Source: Streptomyces venezuelae
Lineage (GTDB): Bacteria > Actinomycetota > Actinomycetes > Streptomycetales > Streptomycetaceae
Assembly: GCF_008642315.1 (NCBI RefSeq)
Contig: NZ_CP029192.1
Span: forward strand, 6,634,001-6,698,000
Length of the DNA stretch: 64,000 nt
Direction of reading: 5' to 3'
Shown here in pieces: positions 30,564 through 38,850 of the stretch; positions within the stretch are counted from its first letter, which is position 1, and every line of letters starts with the position of its first letter. The translations under genes and the position numbers were made by a program. Under the pieces are notes generated by a model. That model was given only the letters and a program-made list of their open reading frames with translations, had not been told where the DNA came from and did not search any database.

Positions 30564-31472
30564 ATGTACCACACGTGGATGCGGTATTTCACCCCCAGCC
30601 CGGCCCACCACAAACTCGGCCTCGCCTGTCTCGGCGTCGGCCTGCAGCACGGCCTCCTGCCGACCGTCGGCCCCCGCACCCTCGACCACCACGTCGCCGT
30701 CGTCATCAGCTCCGGCGGCGGCTGGTTCCGCGGCCCCGACGGCCGCCGCACCACCGTCACCGCACCCGCCCTGATCTGGCTCACCCCCGGCGCCCGCCAC
30801 CACTACGGACCCGACCCCGACACCGGCTGGGACGAGTGCTTCGTCGACTTCACCGGACCCGCCACCACCACGTACACCGAACTCGGCTACATCGAACCCA
30901 CCCGCCCCGTCGTCCCCCTCTCCGACGCGGCAGGCGCCCGCGCCGTCGTCGCCCGCATCGCCCGCGCCGCCCGCCGCGGCAACCCCCTCCTCGAAGTCGA
31001 GACCGGCGCCGCCGTCCACGAACTCCTCGTCGCCCTGCGCCGCGCCCGCGCCGACATCGCCCCCGACGGCGACCCCGTCCTCCAGGCCCTCGCCCGCGAC
31101 GCATTCCAGCCCCTGTCCGTCGCCGAACACGCCGCCCGGCACGGCATGACCCCCGCCGAACTGCGCACCGCCGTACGACGCGGCGCGGGATGCAGCCCCA
31201 AGGACTACCTCCTCGGCATCCGCCTCGGCCGCGCCAAAGAACTCCTCGCCGCCACCGAACTCCCCGTCGCCGCCGTCGCCCGCCGCGTCGGCTACGACGA
31301 CCCGGCGTACTTTTCCCGCCTTTTCACCCGCCGGGTCGGAATGGCCCCCGTACGCTTCCGCGACCAGCAGGGAAGGGCCGTACCCGGCGGCTGGTCCCAC
31401 CAGATACCCGACCCCGAGCACCCACCCATTTTGCGCTCTTCCGCCGGTGGCGGCCCCGGAGCCGCCACGTAG
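30564..31472 (+). CDS. AraC-family transcriptional regulator
   Basis: The 302-aa regulator has an N-terminal cupin-like sensing domain (residues 1-170; LDHHVAVVISSGGGWFRGPD, ALIWLTPGARHHYGP). The C-terminal part holds two helix-turn-helix units: LSVAEHAARHGMTPAELR, and ELPVAAVARRVGYDDPAYFS with the signature RLFTRRVGMAPVRFR. The start is ATG 30564 behind AAGGGA; an in-frame extension to 30366 overlaps the divergent GH35 gene and is not used. It probably senses a sugar and controls the GH35 and GH101 genes, since these share a 12-bp motif. The effector is unknown. Confidence 0.88.
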   Translation: MYHTWMRYFTPSPAHHKLGLACLGVGLQHGLLPTVGPRTLDHHVAVVISSGGGWFRGPDGRRTTVTAPALIWLTPGARHHYGPDPDTGWDECFVDFTGPATTTYTELGYIEPTRPVVPLSDAAGARAVVARIARAARRGNPLLEVETGAAVHELLVALRRARADIAPDGDPVLQALARDAFQPLSVAEHAARHGMTPAELRTAVRRGAGCSPKDYLLGIRLGRAKELLAATELPVAAVARRVGYDDPAYFSRLFTRRVGMAPVRFRDQQGRAVPGGWSHQIPDPEHPPILRSSAGGGPGAAT

Positions 31473-31483
31473 GCTCGGGGACC

Positions 31484-31861
31484 ATGACCACCAGCCACAC
31501 CAGCGACGACCACGTGAACGGCACGACCCCCGCCCAGGCCGCGGACGAAGCCGTGCGCGCCGAGCTGTCCCGCCTGCGCGACAGCATCGACAACATCGAC
31601 GCCGCCGTCGTCCACATGCTCGCCGAGCGCTTCAAGTGCACCCAGCAGGTCGGCCACCTCAAGGCCCAGCACCACCTGCCGCCCGCCGACCCCAGCCGCG
31701 AGTCACGCCAGATCGCCCGCCTCCGCGAACTCGCCGAGAGCGCCAAACTCGACCCGGCGTTCGCCGAGAAGCTCCTCAACTTCATCATCGCCGAGGTGAT
31801 CAGGCACCACGAGAGCATCGCGGACAACAGCCTGGTCGGCGGCGACGCGCCCAGGGCGTAA
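31484..31861 (+). CDS. Chorismate mutase (AroQ class)
   Basis: The 125-aa protein is the all-helical AroQ type: LRDSIDNIDAAVVHMLAERF (first Arg and the LIDxAIVxLL-like helix), KCTQQVGHLKAQHHLPPADP with the active-site Lys, SRESRQIARLRELAES, and the final helix with FIIAEVIRHHESI. It converts chorismate to prephenate for phenylalanine and tyrosine synthesis. ATG 31484 follows the AraC stop by 11 bp, but an AGGCTCGGGG stretch lies between, so it may have its own promoter. There is no signal peptide, unlike the exported mutases of some actinomycetes. Confidence 0.92.
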   Translation: MTTSHTSDDHVNGTTPAQAADEAVRAELSRLRDSIDNIDAAVVHMLAERFKCTQQVGHLKAQHHLPPADPSRESRQIARLRELAESAKLDPAFAEKLLNFIIAEVIRHHESIADNSLVGGDAPRA

Positions 31862-31881
31862 CACACCCCGGGCGCCCCCGG

Positions 31882-32331
31882 TCACCCGGTCTTCGCCGGA
31901 CCCGCGTCGCCCAGATCCAGGGGATTCAGGCGCACGCCGCCCAGGTCCATGCCGCCCAGGTGCAGGCCGCCCTGGTCCAGCACCACACCGCCGGCTTCGG
32001 TCTCCTCGGGACCGGACACGGCCCCCGGCTGCTTCGCGGGCTCCTTCACGGGGTCCGGCATGGAGACCTTCCCGGACTGCATGCACTGGTCGTGGATCGC
32101 GGCCGGGTCCAGGCCGTCGACCTTGACGACCTGAACGGCGGCGATCTGCTCGATGGCCTTCTGCACGCTCGCGCAGACGGTCTCCAGGATCTTGGCGTCC
32201 GGGGCCGCGGGAGCCGTCGGAGCCGTGGGCGGCGGCGGATCCGCGGCGACGGCGGTACCCGCCGTCGCGAGCGGCCCGAAAACAGCGGCGGCGGCCAGCC
32301 CGACACAGGCCAGGGTGGTGCGAGTACGCAT
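31882..32331 (-). CDS. Secreted hypothetical protein, 149 aa
   Basis: It has a clear Sec signal (MRTRTTLACVGLAAAAVFGP, cleavage near AVA-ADPPPP), a short Pro/Ala stretch, then a helical part with two Cys (VCASVQKAIEQI, DQCMQSGK) and a C-terminal Gly/Leu-rich segment with repeating GGLHLGGMDLGGVRLNPLDL pattern. A ribosome site GGGAGAA precedes ATG 32331. I do not recognise the family. It is convergent with the chorismate mutase gene, 20 bp away. Confidence 0.72.
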   Translation of the reverse strand: MRTRTTLACVGLAAAAVFGPLATAGTAVAADPPPPTAPTAPAAPDAKILETVCASVQKAIEQIAAVQVVKVDGLDPAAIHDQCMQSGKVSMPDPVKEPAKQPGAVSGPEETEAGGVVLDQGGLHLGGMDLGGVRLNPLDLGDAGPAKTG

Positions 32332-32521
32332 GATTCTCCCTTGAACAAAGCGGTTCCGTCAGTACGTCCCACCTCATTCACCGACCCCGCACGCCGGGCC
32401 GCACGCGGGACACCCCCATTCAGCGGGTCACCCCACCACTCCCGGCGTACCGGCCGGGCGGCACGGTCCACCGGAAACAACTCCTACGACTAAGTCGGTG
32501 CCATCGGGCAGCATGGCCCCC

Positions 32522-35110
32522 ATGCCCGTACTGACGCGCGACGAAGCGCAGACCCGAGCCCAGCTCATCGACGTCCACCGGTACACGGTCGAGCTCGATC
32601 TGACCCGGGCGGCCGACCCCGCCCGCGACACCTTCGACTCCCACACCGTCATCCGCTTCAGCGCCCGCACCCAAGGCGCCACCTTCGTCGAGCTCAAGCC
32701 CGCCGAGCTGCGCTCCGTCACCCTCGACGGGCAATCGCTGGACCCCACCGCACTCGTCGACAACCGGCTCGCCCTCGACGCCCTCACCCCCGGCGAACAC
32801 GAACTCCGCGTCGACGCCACCATGCGGTACTCCCGCACCGGCGAAGGCATGCACCGCTTCACCGACCCCACCGACGGCGAGACGTACCTCTACACCCAGC
32901 TCTTCATGGAAGACGTGCAGCGCGTCTTCGCCGCCTTCGACCAGCCCGACCTCAAAGCCGTCTTCGAGCTGACCGTCACCGCCCCCGAACAGTGGACCGT
33001 CCTCGCCAACGGCACCACCGAACACCTCGGCACCGGAAAATGGCGCGCCGCACCCACCCCCCTCATCTCCACCTACCTCGTCGCCGTCGCCGCGGGACCC
33101 TGGCACACCGTCCGCACCGAACACCGCGGCCTGCCCTTCGGCATCCACTGCCGCCGCTCCCTCGGCCCCTACATGGACGCCGACGCCGAGGAAATCCTCG
33201 ACATCACCCGCGCCTGCTACGACCGCTACCACGAGAAATTCGACGAGCCCTACCCCTTCGACTCCTACGACCAGGCGTTCGTCCCCGAATTCAACGCCGG
33301 CGCCATGGAGAACCCCGGACTCGTCACCTTCCGCGACGAATTCATCTACCGCTCCGCCGTCACCGACACCGAACGCCAGACCCGCGCCATGGTCATCGCC
33401 CACGAAATGGCCCACATGTGGTTCGGCGACCTCGTCACCCTCCGCTGGTGGGACGACATCTGGCTCAACGAGTCCTTCGCCGAGTACATGGGCTTCCAGA
33501 CCACCGCGGAAGCCACCCTTCCCCAAGCTCTCAACTCCGTTCGAGCAGGGGACACCCCATCCACGGACCCGTGGACCGACTTCGGCATCTCCCGCAAATC
33601 CTGGGGCTACGACGCCGACCAACGCCCCTCCACCCACCCCGTCGCCCCCGACCCCGACGCCGTCCCCGACACCGCCTCCGCGATGCTCAACTTCGACGGC
33701 ATCTCCTATGCCAAGGGCGCCAGCGCCCTCCGCCAGCTCGTCGCCTGGCTCGGCGAGAAGGACTTCCTCGCCGGCATCAACACCCACTTCGCCCGCCACA
33801 AATTCGGCAACGCCACCCTCGCCGACTTCATCGACTCCCTCGCCCACGCCACCGATCGCGACGTCCACGCCTGGGCCGAAGCGTGGCTGCGCACCACCGG
33901 CGTCGACACCCTCACCCCCAAGGTCACCCACACCGGCCGCACCTGGACCCTCACCGTCGACCGCGACAGCGGCCCCGACCACGAAGGCGGCCGACCCCAC
34001 CGCATCGCCGTCGGCGTCTACGACCGCGACCTCTCCGGAGCCCCCGCCCTCGTCCTGCGCGAACGCTTCGAGACCGACGTCCCCGCCACCGGCACCGACA
34101 CCCCCCGCGACGGCGGCCGCCCCGCCCTCATCGTCCCCAACGACCAGGACCTCACCTACGCCAAGATCCGCCTCGACGACGTCTCCGAGGAAACCGCCCT
34201 GCGCGGCCTCTCCGGCGTACCCGACGCCCTCACCCGCGCCGTCCTGTGGAACAGCCTCCGCGACATGGTCCGCGACGGCGAACTCGAAGGCACCGCCTAC
34301 CTGGAAGCCGCCCGCGCCCACCTCCCCGAGGAAACCGACCTCGCCATCGTCCAAGGCGTCCTCGGCTTCGCCACGCTCCACATCGCCGACCGCATCGCCA
34401 CCCCCGCCCAACGCCCCGCCGCATTCGCCGTCCTCGGCGACCTCTGCCGCGACCTCATCCGCCGCACCGAAGACGGCACCAACCCCGGCCTGCGCCTCAC
34501 CGCCGTCCGCGGCTACATCGACGTCGCCACCCAGCCCGCACCCCTCCAGGCCTGGCTCACCGAAGGCACCGTCCCCGGCGGACCCGAACTCGACCCCGAA
34601 CTGCGCTGGCGCGTCCTCACCCGCCTCGCCGTCCTCGACGCCACCGACGAGACCGCGATCGCCGCCGAACTCGAACGCGACCCCAGCGCCACCGGCCGGG
34701 AAGGCGCCGCCCGCTGCCGCGCCGCACTCCCCGACGCCGCCGCCAAACGCGCCGCCTGGGACGCCATGTTCGGCTCCGACGACCTGTCCAACTACCTGTT
34801 CACCGCCACCGCACAAGGCTTCTGGCAACCCGAACAGGCCGACCTCGTCAGGGAATACGTCCCCCGCTACTACGAAGACGCCGTCGCCCTCGCCGCACGC
34901 CGCGGGCCCGCCATGGCCGAAGCCGCGGGACGGTACGCCTTCCCCGCCCCTATCGTCGACACCGAAACCCTCCGCCTCGGCGAACGCTGCCTCCGCGACG
35001 CCGACCCCACACCGGCCCTGCGCCGCAAGCTCGTCGACCAACTCGACGACCTGGCACGGGCGCTGCGCGTACGGGAGAGCGGGGCGGACACGGCCGACGA
35101 GGTGGGCTGA
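32522..35110 (+). CDS. pepN: M1-family aminopeptidase N
   Basis: The cytoplasmic zinc aminopeptidase is about 862 aa from ATG 32522 (MPVLTRDEAQTRAQ). It has the beta-sandwich N domain, the exopeptidase motif FNAGAMENPG (about residue 258), HEMAHMWFG with His294, Glu295 and His298, and NESFAEY with zinc ligand Glu317. A thermolysin-like domain and a C-terminal helical domain (ERAP1_C-like) follow. At residues 331-347 a 48-bp dispersed repeat has been inserted in frame (TLPQALNSVRAGDTPS), absent from the related PepN that I recall. The frame is intact, so the enzyme may still be active. The ribosome site is weak, and starts at 32498 or 32513 are possible. Confidence 0.93.
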   Translation: MPVLTRDEAQTRAQLIDVHRYTVELDLTRAADPARDTFDSHTVIRFSARTQGATFVELKPAELRSVTLDGQSLDPTALVDNRLALDALTPGEHELRVDATMRYSRTGEGMHRFTDPTDGETYLYTQLFMEDVQRVFAAFDQPDLKAVFELTVTAPEQWTVLANGTTEHLGTGKWRAAPTPLISTYLVAVAAGPWHTVRTEHRGLPFGIHCRRSLGPYMDADAEEILDITRACYDRYHEKFDEPYPFDSYDQAFVPEFNAGAMENPGLVTFRDEFIYRSAVTDTERQTRAMVIAHEMAHMWFGDLVTLRWWDDIWLNESFAEYMGFQTTAEATLPQALNSVRAGDTPSTDPWTDFGISRKSWGYDADQRPSTHPVAPDPDAVPDTASAMLNFDGISYAKGASALRQLVAWLGEKDFLAGINTHFARHKFGNATLADFIDSLAHATDRDVHAWAEAWLRTTGVDTLTPKVTHTGRTWTLTVDRDSGPDHEGGRPHRIAVGVYDRDLSGAPALVLRERFETDVPATGTDTPRDGGRPALIVPNDQDLTYAKIRLDDVSEETALRGLSGVPDALTRAVLWNSLRDMVRDGELEGTAYLEAARAHLPEETDLAIVQGVLGFATLHIADRIATPAQRPAAFAVLGDLCRDLIRRTEDGTNPGLRLTAVRGYIDVATQPAPLQAWLTEGTVPGGPELDPELRWRVLTRLAVLDATDETAIAAELERDPSATGREGAARCRAALPDAAAKRAAWDAMFGSDDLSNYLFTATAQGFWQPEQADLVREYVPRYYEDAVALAARRGPAMAEAAGRYAFPAPIVDTETLRLGERCLRDADPTPALRRKLVDQLDDLARALRVRESGADTADEVG
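33513..33560 (+). repeat. 48-bp dispersed repeat, copy 2, inside pepN
   Basis: The sequence starts CCACCCTTCCCCAAGCTCTC and ends GAGCAGGGGACACCCCAT, matching copy 1 at 3153-3201 over nearly its full length apart from the central bases and a 1-bp length difference. The length is a multiple of three, which keeps the pepN frame open. Confidence 0.85.
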
Positions 35111-35257
35111 GACCGGCCGGGGGCGGGCGGGGGAGTGTGCCTTTCCCCCCGACCTCGGGAGCCGGGGCGTGTGGCGGCGCTGGGGGAGGGGGCAGCGCCC
35201 CGCCCCCGGCTCAGCCGGAACCCGGCAGGATCGCCGTCCCGCCCCCCCGGGACACCC

Positions 35258-35312
35258 CTAGGGCCTGTGTCGGAAGTCCCGCCTGCCCCGCGACGCCCGG
35301 CACAGGCCCTAG
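35258..35312. repeat. 55-bp inverted repeat with CTAGGGCCTGTG arms
   Basis: CTAGGGCCTGTG (35258-35269) and CACAGGCCCTAG (35301-35312) are perfect 12-bp arms around 31 bp. AGGGCCTGT-type inverted repeats are common between Streptomyces genes. It may act as the pepN terminator or be a small mobile repeat. Confidence 0.7.
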
Positions 35313-35401
35313 CACTCCCCGCACCCCCACACGTTTTCTCCGCACGGCAGTACCACTTTCGGGTTCCCTTCGTCGCGGTATTCGGGCGAACCCCTCACGC
35401 G

Positions 35402-35427
35402 GCGTACAGGCTGGTGCCCCTGTACGC
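35402..35427. promoter_or_regulatory. 26-bp operator-like inverted repeat before the decarboxylase gene
   Basis: GCGTACAGG and CCTGTACGC are perfect 9-bp arms around 8 bp. The repeat ends 19 bp before the start codon of the decarboxylase, so it could be a repressor site over the transcription start or a leader hairpin. Confidence 0.5.
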
Positions 35428-35446
35428 GCACCCGAAGGACAGCCCC

Positions 35447-36913
35447 ATGAGCACCCCGCGTACCCCGCACACCCCGCCGCCCCTCGCCGGCGGCGCCCAA
35501 GGAGCCGACGCCCTCGAGCCATTACTCGACATCGCGCTCCACGCCCTCCGCACAGGCGCCACCGCCCGCGGCGGACCCCTCCCCGCAGGCGGCCCCGAAG
35601 CCGTCGCCGCACACGTCCACGCCGCCACCCACCCCGTACTGCCCGACCACGGCACCGGCCCCGAAACAGCGCTCCGCACCCTCGTCCACACCCTCACCGC
35701 AGGCGCCGCCGACCCCGCCGAACCCCTCTGCGCCGCCCACCTCCACTGCCCACCCCTCGCCGTCGCCACCGCCGCCGACCTCGCCGCGTCCGCCCTCAAC
35801 CCCTCCATGGACTCCTGGGACCAGGCCCCCGCCGCGACCGCCCTCGAAACACTCGTCACCCGCGCCCTCGCCGCCCAGATCCACGACAACGGCGACGCCC
35901 TCATCACCACCGGCGGCACCGAAGCCAACCAGCTCGCCCTGCTCCTCGCCCGCGAAGCCCCCGCCACCCGCGGCCCCGTCCGCCTCATCACCGGCGCCAA
36001 CGCACACCACTCCCTCACCCGCGCCGCCTGGCTCCTCGGACTCCCCGAACCCGTCACCGTGCCCGCCCCCGCGGGCACCCTCGACCCCGCCGCACTCGAC
36101 GACGCCCTCACCGAACTCGGCGGCCCCCCGGGCACCTGCCTCGTCGCCGCCACCGCAGGCACCACCGACGCCGGCCTCATCGATCCCCTCGACGACATCG
36201 CCGACCTCTGCGCAGCCCACGGCGCCCGCCTCCACATCGACGCCGCCTACGGCGGAGGACTCCTCTTCAGCGACACCCGCAGAACACAACTGCACGGCAT
36301 CGCACGCGCCGACACCGTCGCCCTCGACCTCCACAAACTCGGCTGGCAACCCGCCGCCGCAGGCCTCATCGCCGTCCGCGACCCCCACGACCTCGACGCC
36401 CTGAACCACCGCGCCGACTACCTCAACGCCGACGACGACACCGACGCGGGCCTCCCCGACCTCCTCGGCCGCTCCCTGCGCACCACCCGACGCCCCGACG
36501 TACTCAAAATCGCCGTCACCCTCAAAGCCCTCGGCCGCACCGGACTCGGCCGACTCGTCGACCAAGTCTGCGACCAGGCACGGCAGTTCGCCGAACTCAT
36601 CGACGCCCACCCCGCCTTCGAGCTCTACGACACCCCCGCCATCAGCACCGTCCTGTTCCGCCCCACCCACGCCACCGACGACCACATCGCCCACGTACGA
36701 CGACGCCTCCTCACCGAAGGCACCGCCGTCCTCGGCCGCGCCGACCTCGACGGCCGCCGCTGGCTCAAGACCACCCTCCTCAACCCCCACACCCGCCCCG
36801 GCGACCTCAGCGCACTCCTCAAGCTCGTCGAAGAAGCCGCAGCGACACACACCTCCGAAACCCTCTCCACCCCCACCTCCACCGACCCCACGAAAGGAAC
36901 CGACCCCCGATGA
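35447..36913 (+). CDS. PLP-dependent group II decarboxylase (amino-acid/diamine-forming)
   Basis: The 488-aa protein belongs to the pyridoxal-dependent decarboxylase group of DesA, L-2,4-diaminobutyrate and glutamate decarboxylases. Marks: LNPSMDSWDQAP, TTGGTEANQLALLLARE, the His stacking on PLP in GANAHHSLTRAAW, HIDAAYGGGLLF with the PLP-pairing Asp, and the Schiff-base Lys297 in ALDLHKLGWQP. ATG 35447 starts after the operator-like repeat; no strong ribosome site is seen. Its stop overlaps the N-hydroxylase start (ATGA), so the two act together: probably decarboxylation of lysine, ornithine or diaminobutyrate, then N-hydroxylation. The substrate is inferred. Confidence 0.87.
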   Translation: MSTPRTPHTPPPLAGGAQGADALEPLLDIALHALRTGATARGGPLPAGGPEAVAAHVHAATHPVLPDHGTGPETALRTLVHTLTAGAADPAEPLCAAHLHCPPLAVATAADLAASALNPSMDSWDQAPAATALETLVTRALAAQIHDNGDALITTGGTEANQLALLLAREAPATRGPVRLITGANAHHSLTRAAWLLGLPEPVTVPAPAGTLDPAALDDALTELGGPPGTCLVAATAGTTDAGLIDPLDDIADLCAAHGARLHIDAAYGGGLLFSDTRRTQLHGIARADTVALDLHKLGWQPAAAGLIAVRDPHDLDALNHRADYLNADDDTDAGLPDLLGRSLRTTRRPDVLKIAVTLKALGRTGLGRLVDQVCDQARQFAELIDAHPAFELYDTPAISTVLFRPTHATDDHIAHVRRRLLTEGTAVLGRADLDGRRWLKTTLLNPHTRPGDLSALLKLVEEAAATHTSETLSTPTSTDPTKGTDPR

Positions 36914-38352
36914 CCGGCACCCCCGACCACCCCGGCCCCCAACCGCCCACCACCACCCCCGAAAACCCCCGAGACCTGGTCGGCATCGGCATCGGCCCCT
37001 TCAACCTCTCCCTCGCCGCCCTCGCCCACCCCCTCACCGAACTCGACACCGCCTTCTACGAACAACGCCCCGACTTCCACTGGCACCCCGGACTCCTCAT
37101 CGACGGCGCCACCCTCCAAGTCCCCTTCCTCGCCGACCTCGTCACCCTCGCCGACCCCACAAGCCCCTGGACCTTCCTCAACTACCTCAGAACCCGCGAA
37201 CGCCTCTTCCCCTTCTACTTCGCCGAGCGCTTCCACATCCAACGCGCCGAATACGACGCCTACTGCCGCTGGGTCAGCGAAAACCTCCCCGCACTCCACT
37301 TCGGACACCAGATCGACGCCGTCCGCTGGAACCCCGAACGCGACCTCTTCGAAGTCGACTACACCCAACTCGACACCGAAGGCGAAGCCGAAGCCCTCGG
37401 CCGCACCCACACCCGGAACATCGCCCTCGGCATCGGCACCGCCCCCTACATCCCCGACCCCCTCAAACCCCTCGCCGAAGCCCCCACCGTCCCCGTCATC
37501 CACTCCGCCGACTACCTCGACCACCGCGAACTCCTCCGCACCGCCGACCACGTCACCGTCATCGGCTCAGGACAGTCCGGCGCCGAAATCTTCCTCGACC
37601 TGCTCCGCACCCGCCCCGCAGGACGCGAGAAGATCCACTGGCTCGCCCGCACCGAAGCCTTCGCCCCCATGGAGTACTCCAAGCTCGGCCTCGAACACTT
37701 CACCCCCGACTACACCCGCTACTTCCACGCACTCCCCGAAGCCGTACGCGACGGCCTCGTCCCCCACCAATGGCAACTCCACAAAGGCATCGACACCGAC
37801 ACCATCACCGCCATCCACGACGAGCTCTACCGCCGCACCCTCCACGGCGGCTGGCCCGACGCCGTCCTCACCCCCGGCGTCTCCGTACGCACCGCGGGAC
37901 GCGTCGCCACCACCCGCGTCGAACTCCACCTCGAACACCTCCAACAAGGCACCCGCTCCCGCCTCACCACCGACGCCGTCGTCCTCGCCACCGGCTACCG
38001 CGAACGCCCCCTCGACCAACTCCTCGCCGGCCTCGACCCCTACATCCGCAAGGACTCCTCAGCCCGCCCCCGCATCGACGACCAGTACCGCCTCGTCCTC
38101 GACCCCTCCGTCACCGGCTCCGTCTACGTACAGAACGCCGAACGCCACACCCACGGCGTCGGCACCCCCGACCTCGGCCTCGCCGCCTGGCGCAGCGCCA
38201 CCATCCTCAACAGCCTCACCGGCCGAAACCCCTACCCCCAGCCACAACGCACCGCCTTCACCAGCTTCGGCCTCCAGACCCCCGACCGCCCCACCAACAC
38301 CACAGCCCGCATCGGCGAACAACGCACCAACCTCGTACGCCTCAAGACGTGA
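36910..38352 (+). CDS. Amine/amino-acid N-hydroxylating monooxygenase (IucD/SidA/DesB family)
   Basis: The 480-aa flavoenzyme hydroxylates a primary amine with NADPH and O2 to give the hydroxylamine used in hydroxamate siderophores. Marks: FAD-binding GIGIGPFNLSLAALA, the substrate region DFHWHPGLLIDGATLQVPFL and SPWTFLNYLRTRERLFPFY, NADPH-binding VTVIGSGQSGAEIFLDLL, and the C-terminal VLATGYRERPL. It overlaps the decarboxylase gene by 4 bp. DesC- and DesD-like genes, which complete desferrioxamine synthesis, are absent here, so the product must be finished elsewhere or be different. A 1786-codon open frame that runs into it from pepN is compositional and not real. Confidence 0.9.
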   Translation: MTGTPDHPGPQPPTTTPENPRDLVGIGIGPFNLSLAALAHPLTELDTAFYEQRPDFHWHPGLLIDGATLQVPFLADLVTLADPTSPWTFLNYLRTRERLFPFYFAERFHIQRAEYDAYCRWVSENLPALHFGHQIDAVRWNPERDLFEVDYTQLDTEGEAEALGRTHTRNIALGIGTAPYIPDPLKPLAEAPTVPVIHSADYLDHRELLRTADHVTVIGSGQSGAEIFLDLLRTRPAGREKIHWLARTEAFAPMEYSKLGLEHFTPDYTRYFHALPEAVRDGLVPHQWQLHKGIDTDTITAIHDELYRRTLHGGWPDAVLTPGVSVRTAGRVATTRVELHLEHLQQGTRSRLTTDAVVLATGYRERPLDQLLAGLDPYIRKDSSARPRIDDQYRLVLDPSVTGSVYVQNAERHTHGVGTPDLGLAAWRSATILNSLTGRNPYPQPQRTAFTSFGLQTPDRPTNTTARIGEQRTNLVRLKT

Positions 38353-38746
38353 CCACACCCGAGACCGGCCCCCCGAGCTCCCCGACACGCGCCACCACCC
38401 GCCGCGACATCGGACACGACCACACCGCGACACCCCTCACCACCCCGGCCGCCAACGGATGCGCGTCGGGGTGCTCCGGACACTCCGGCCACACAGCGGG
38501 CTTCAACTCCGCACACAGCGCCTCGACCGCCCAGTCCTGCGCCTGATCCGCGAAGTCCGCCACCTGCTCCGCATCACTCGCCCCGAACCGCGGCACGAGC
38601 CCCGCACCCGAACCGTCGGGACCATAGAGCATCACCAGCTCACCGACCGCGGCGTCCCACTCCTCGCGGACCCTCACCCGCACCGCACACGTGGCCTTCA
38701 CATCGCGGAGCACCGGCTCCAACAGCGTCGCAAGTTCCTCGTTCAT
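38342..38746 (-). CDS. Hypothetical protein, 134 aa
   Basis: The frame is read from ATG 38746 (MNEELATLLEPVLRDVKATC); an in-frame extension to 38836 lies in the divergent promoter region. The product is soluble, acidic and of alpha/beta appearance, with AVRVRVREEWDAAVGELVML and a C-terminal GVAVWSCP. I do not recognise the family, though it looks like the small conserved Streptomyces proteins of unknown function. It overlaps the 3' end of the N-hydroxylase gene by 11 bp in convergent orientation. Confidence 0.62.
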   Translation of the reverse strand: MNEELATLLEPVLRDVKATCAVRVRVREEWDAAVGELVMLYGPDGSGAGLVPRFGASDAEQVADFADQAQDWAVEALCAELKPAVWPECPEHPDAHPLAAGVVRGVAVWSCPMSRRVVARVGELGGPVSGVVTS

Positions 38747-38850
38747 GGGCTGAATTGTCCGGCCCCAAGCGCTCATACGTCCGCGAATATTCCTCCGCAA
38801 AAAGGGCCCAGCAGCGAAATAGCAGGCCCCGCGCACCCGTTCAGACCACC

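Larger units (their letters stand above)
35111..35446. other. Intergenic region with two inverted repeats, no gene
   Basis: The 336-bp stretch between pepN and the decarboxylase gene holds a very G/C-skewed part (35120-35255), the long inverted repeat at 35258-35312, and the 26-bp operator-like repeat at 35402-35427. No iron box of the DmdR/IdeR type could be found. Confidence 0.6.

Noticed and set aside
28661..31861. 1066-codon plus-strand open frame across the GH35 and AraC genes
   Set aside because: Its C-terminal 125 residues are the real chorismate mutase; the upstream part is antisense or out-of-frame shadow of GH35 and AraC.
35313..35446. Iron box (DmdR/IdeR) before the decarboxylase/N-hydroxylase pair
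   Set aside because: No sequence resembling TTAGGTTAGGCTAACCTAA is present.
32992..38352. 1786-codon plus-strand open frame across pepN, the decarboxylase and the N-hydroxylase
   Set aside because: Only the last 480 codons are protein-like and they equal the N-hydroxylase. The rest is Arg/Pro-rich shadow of pepN and the decarboxylase in another frame.
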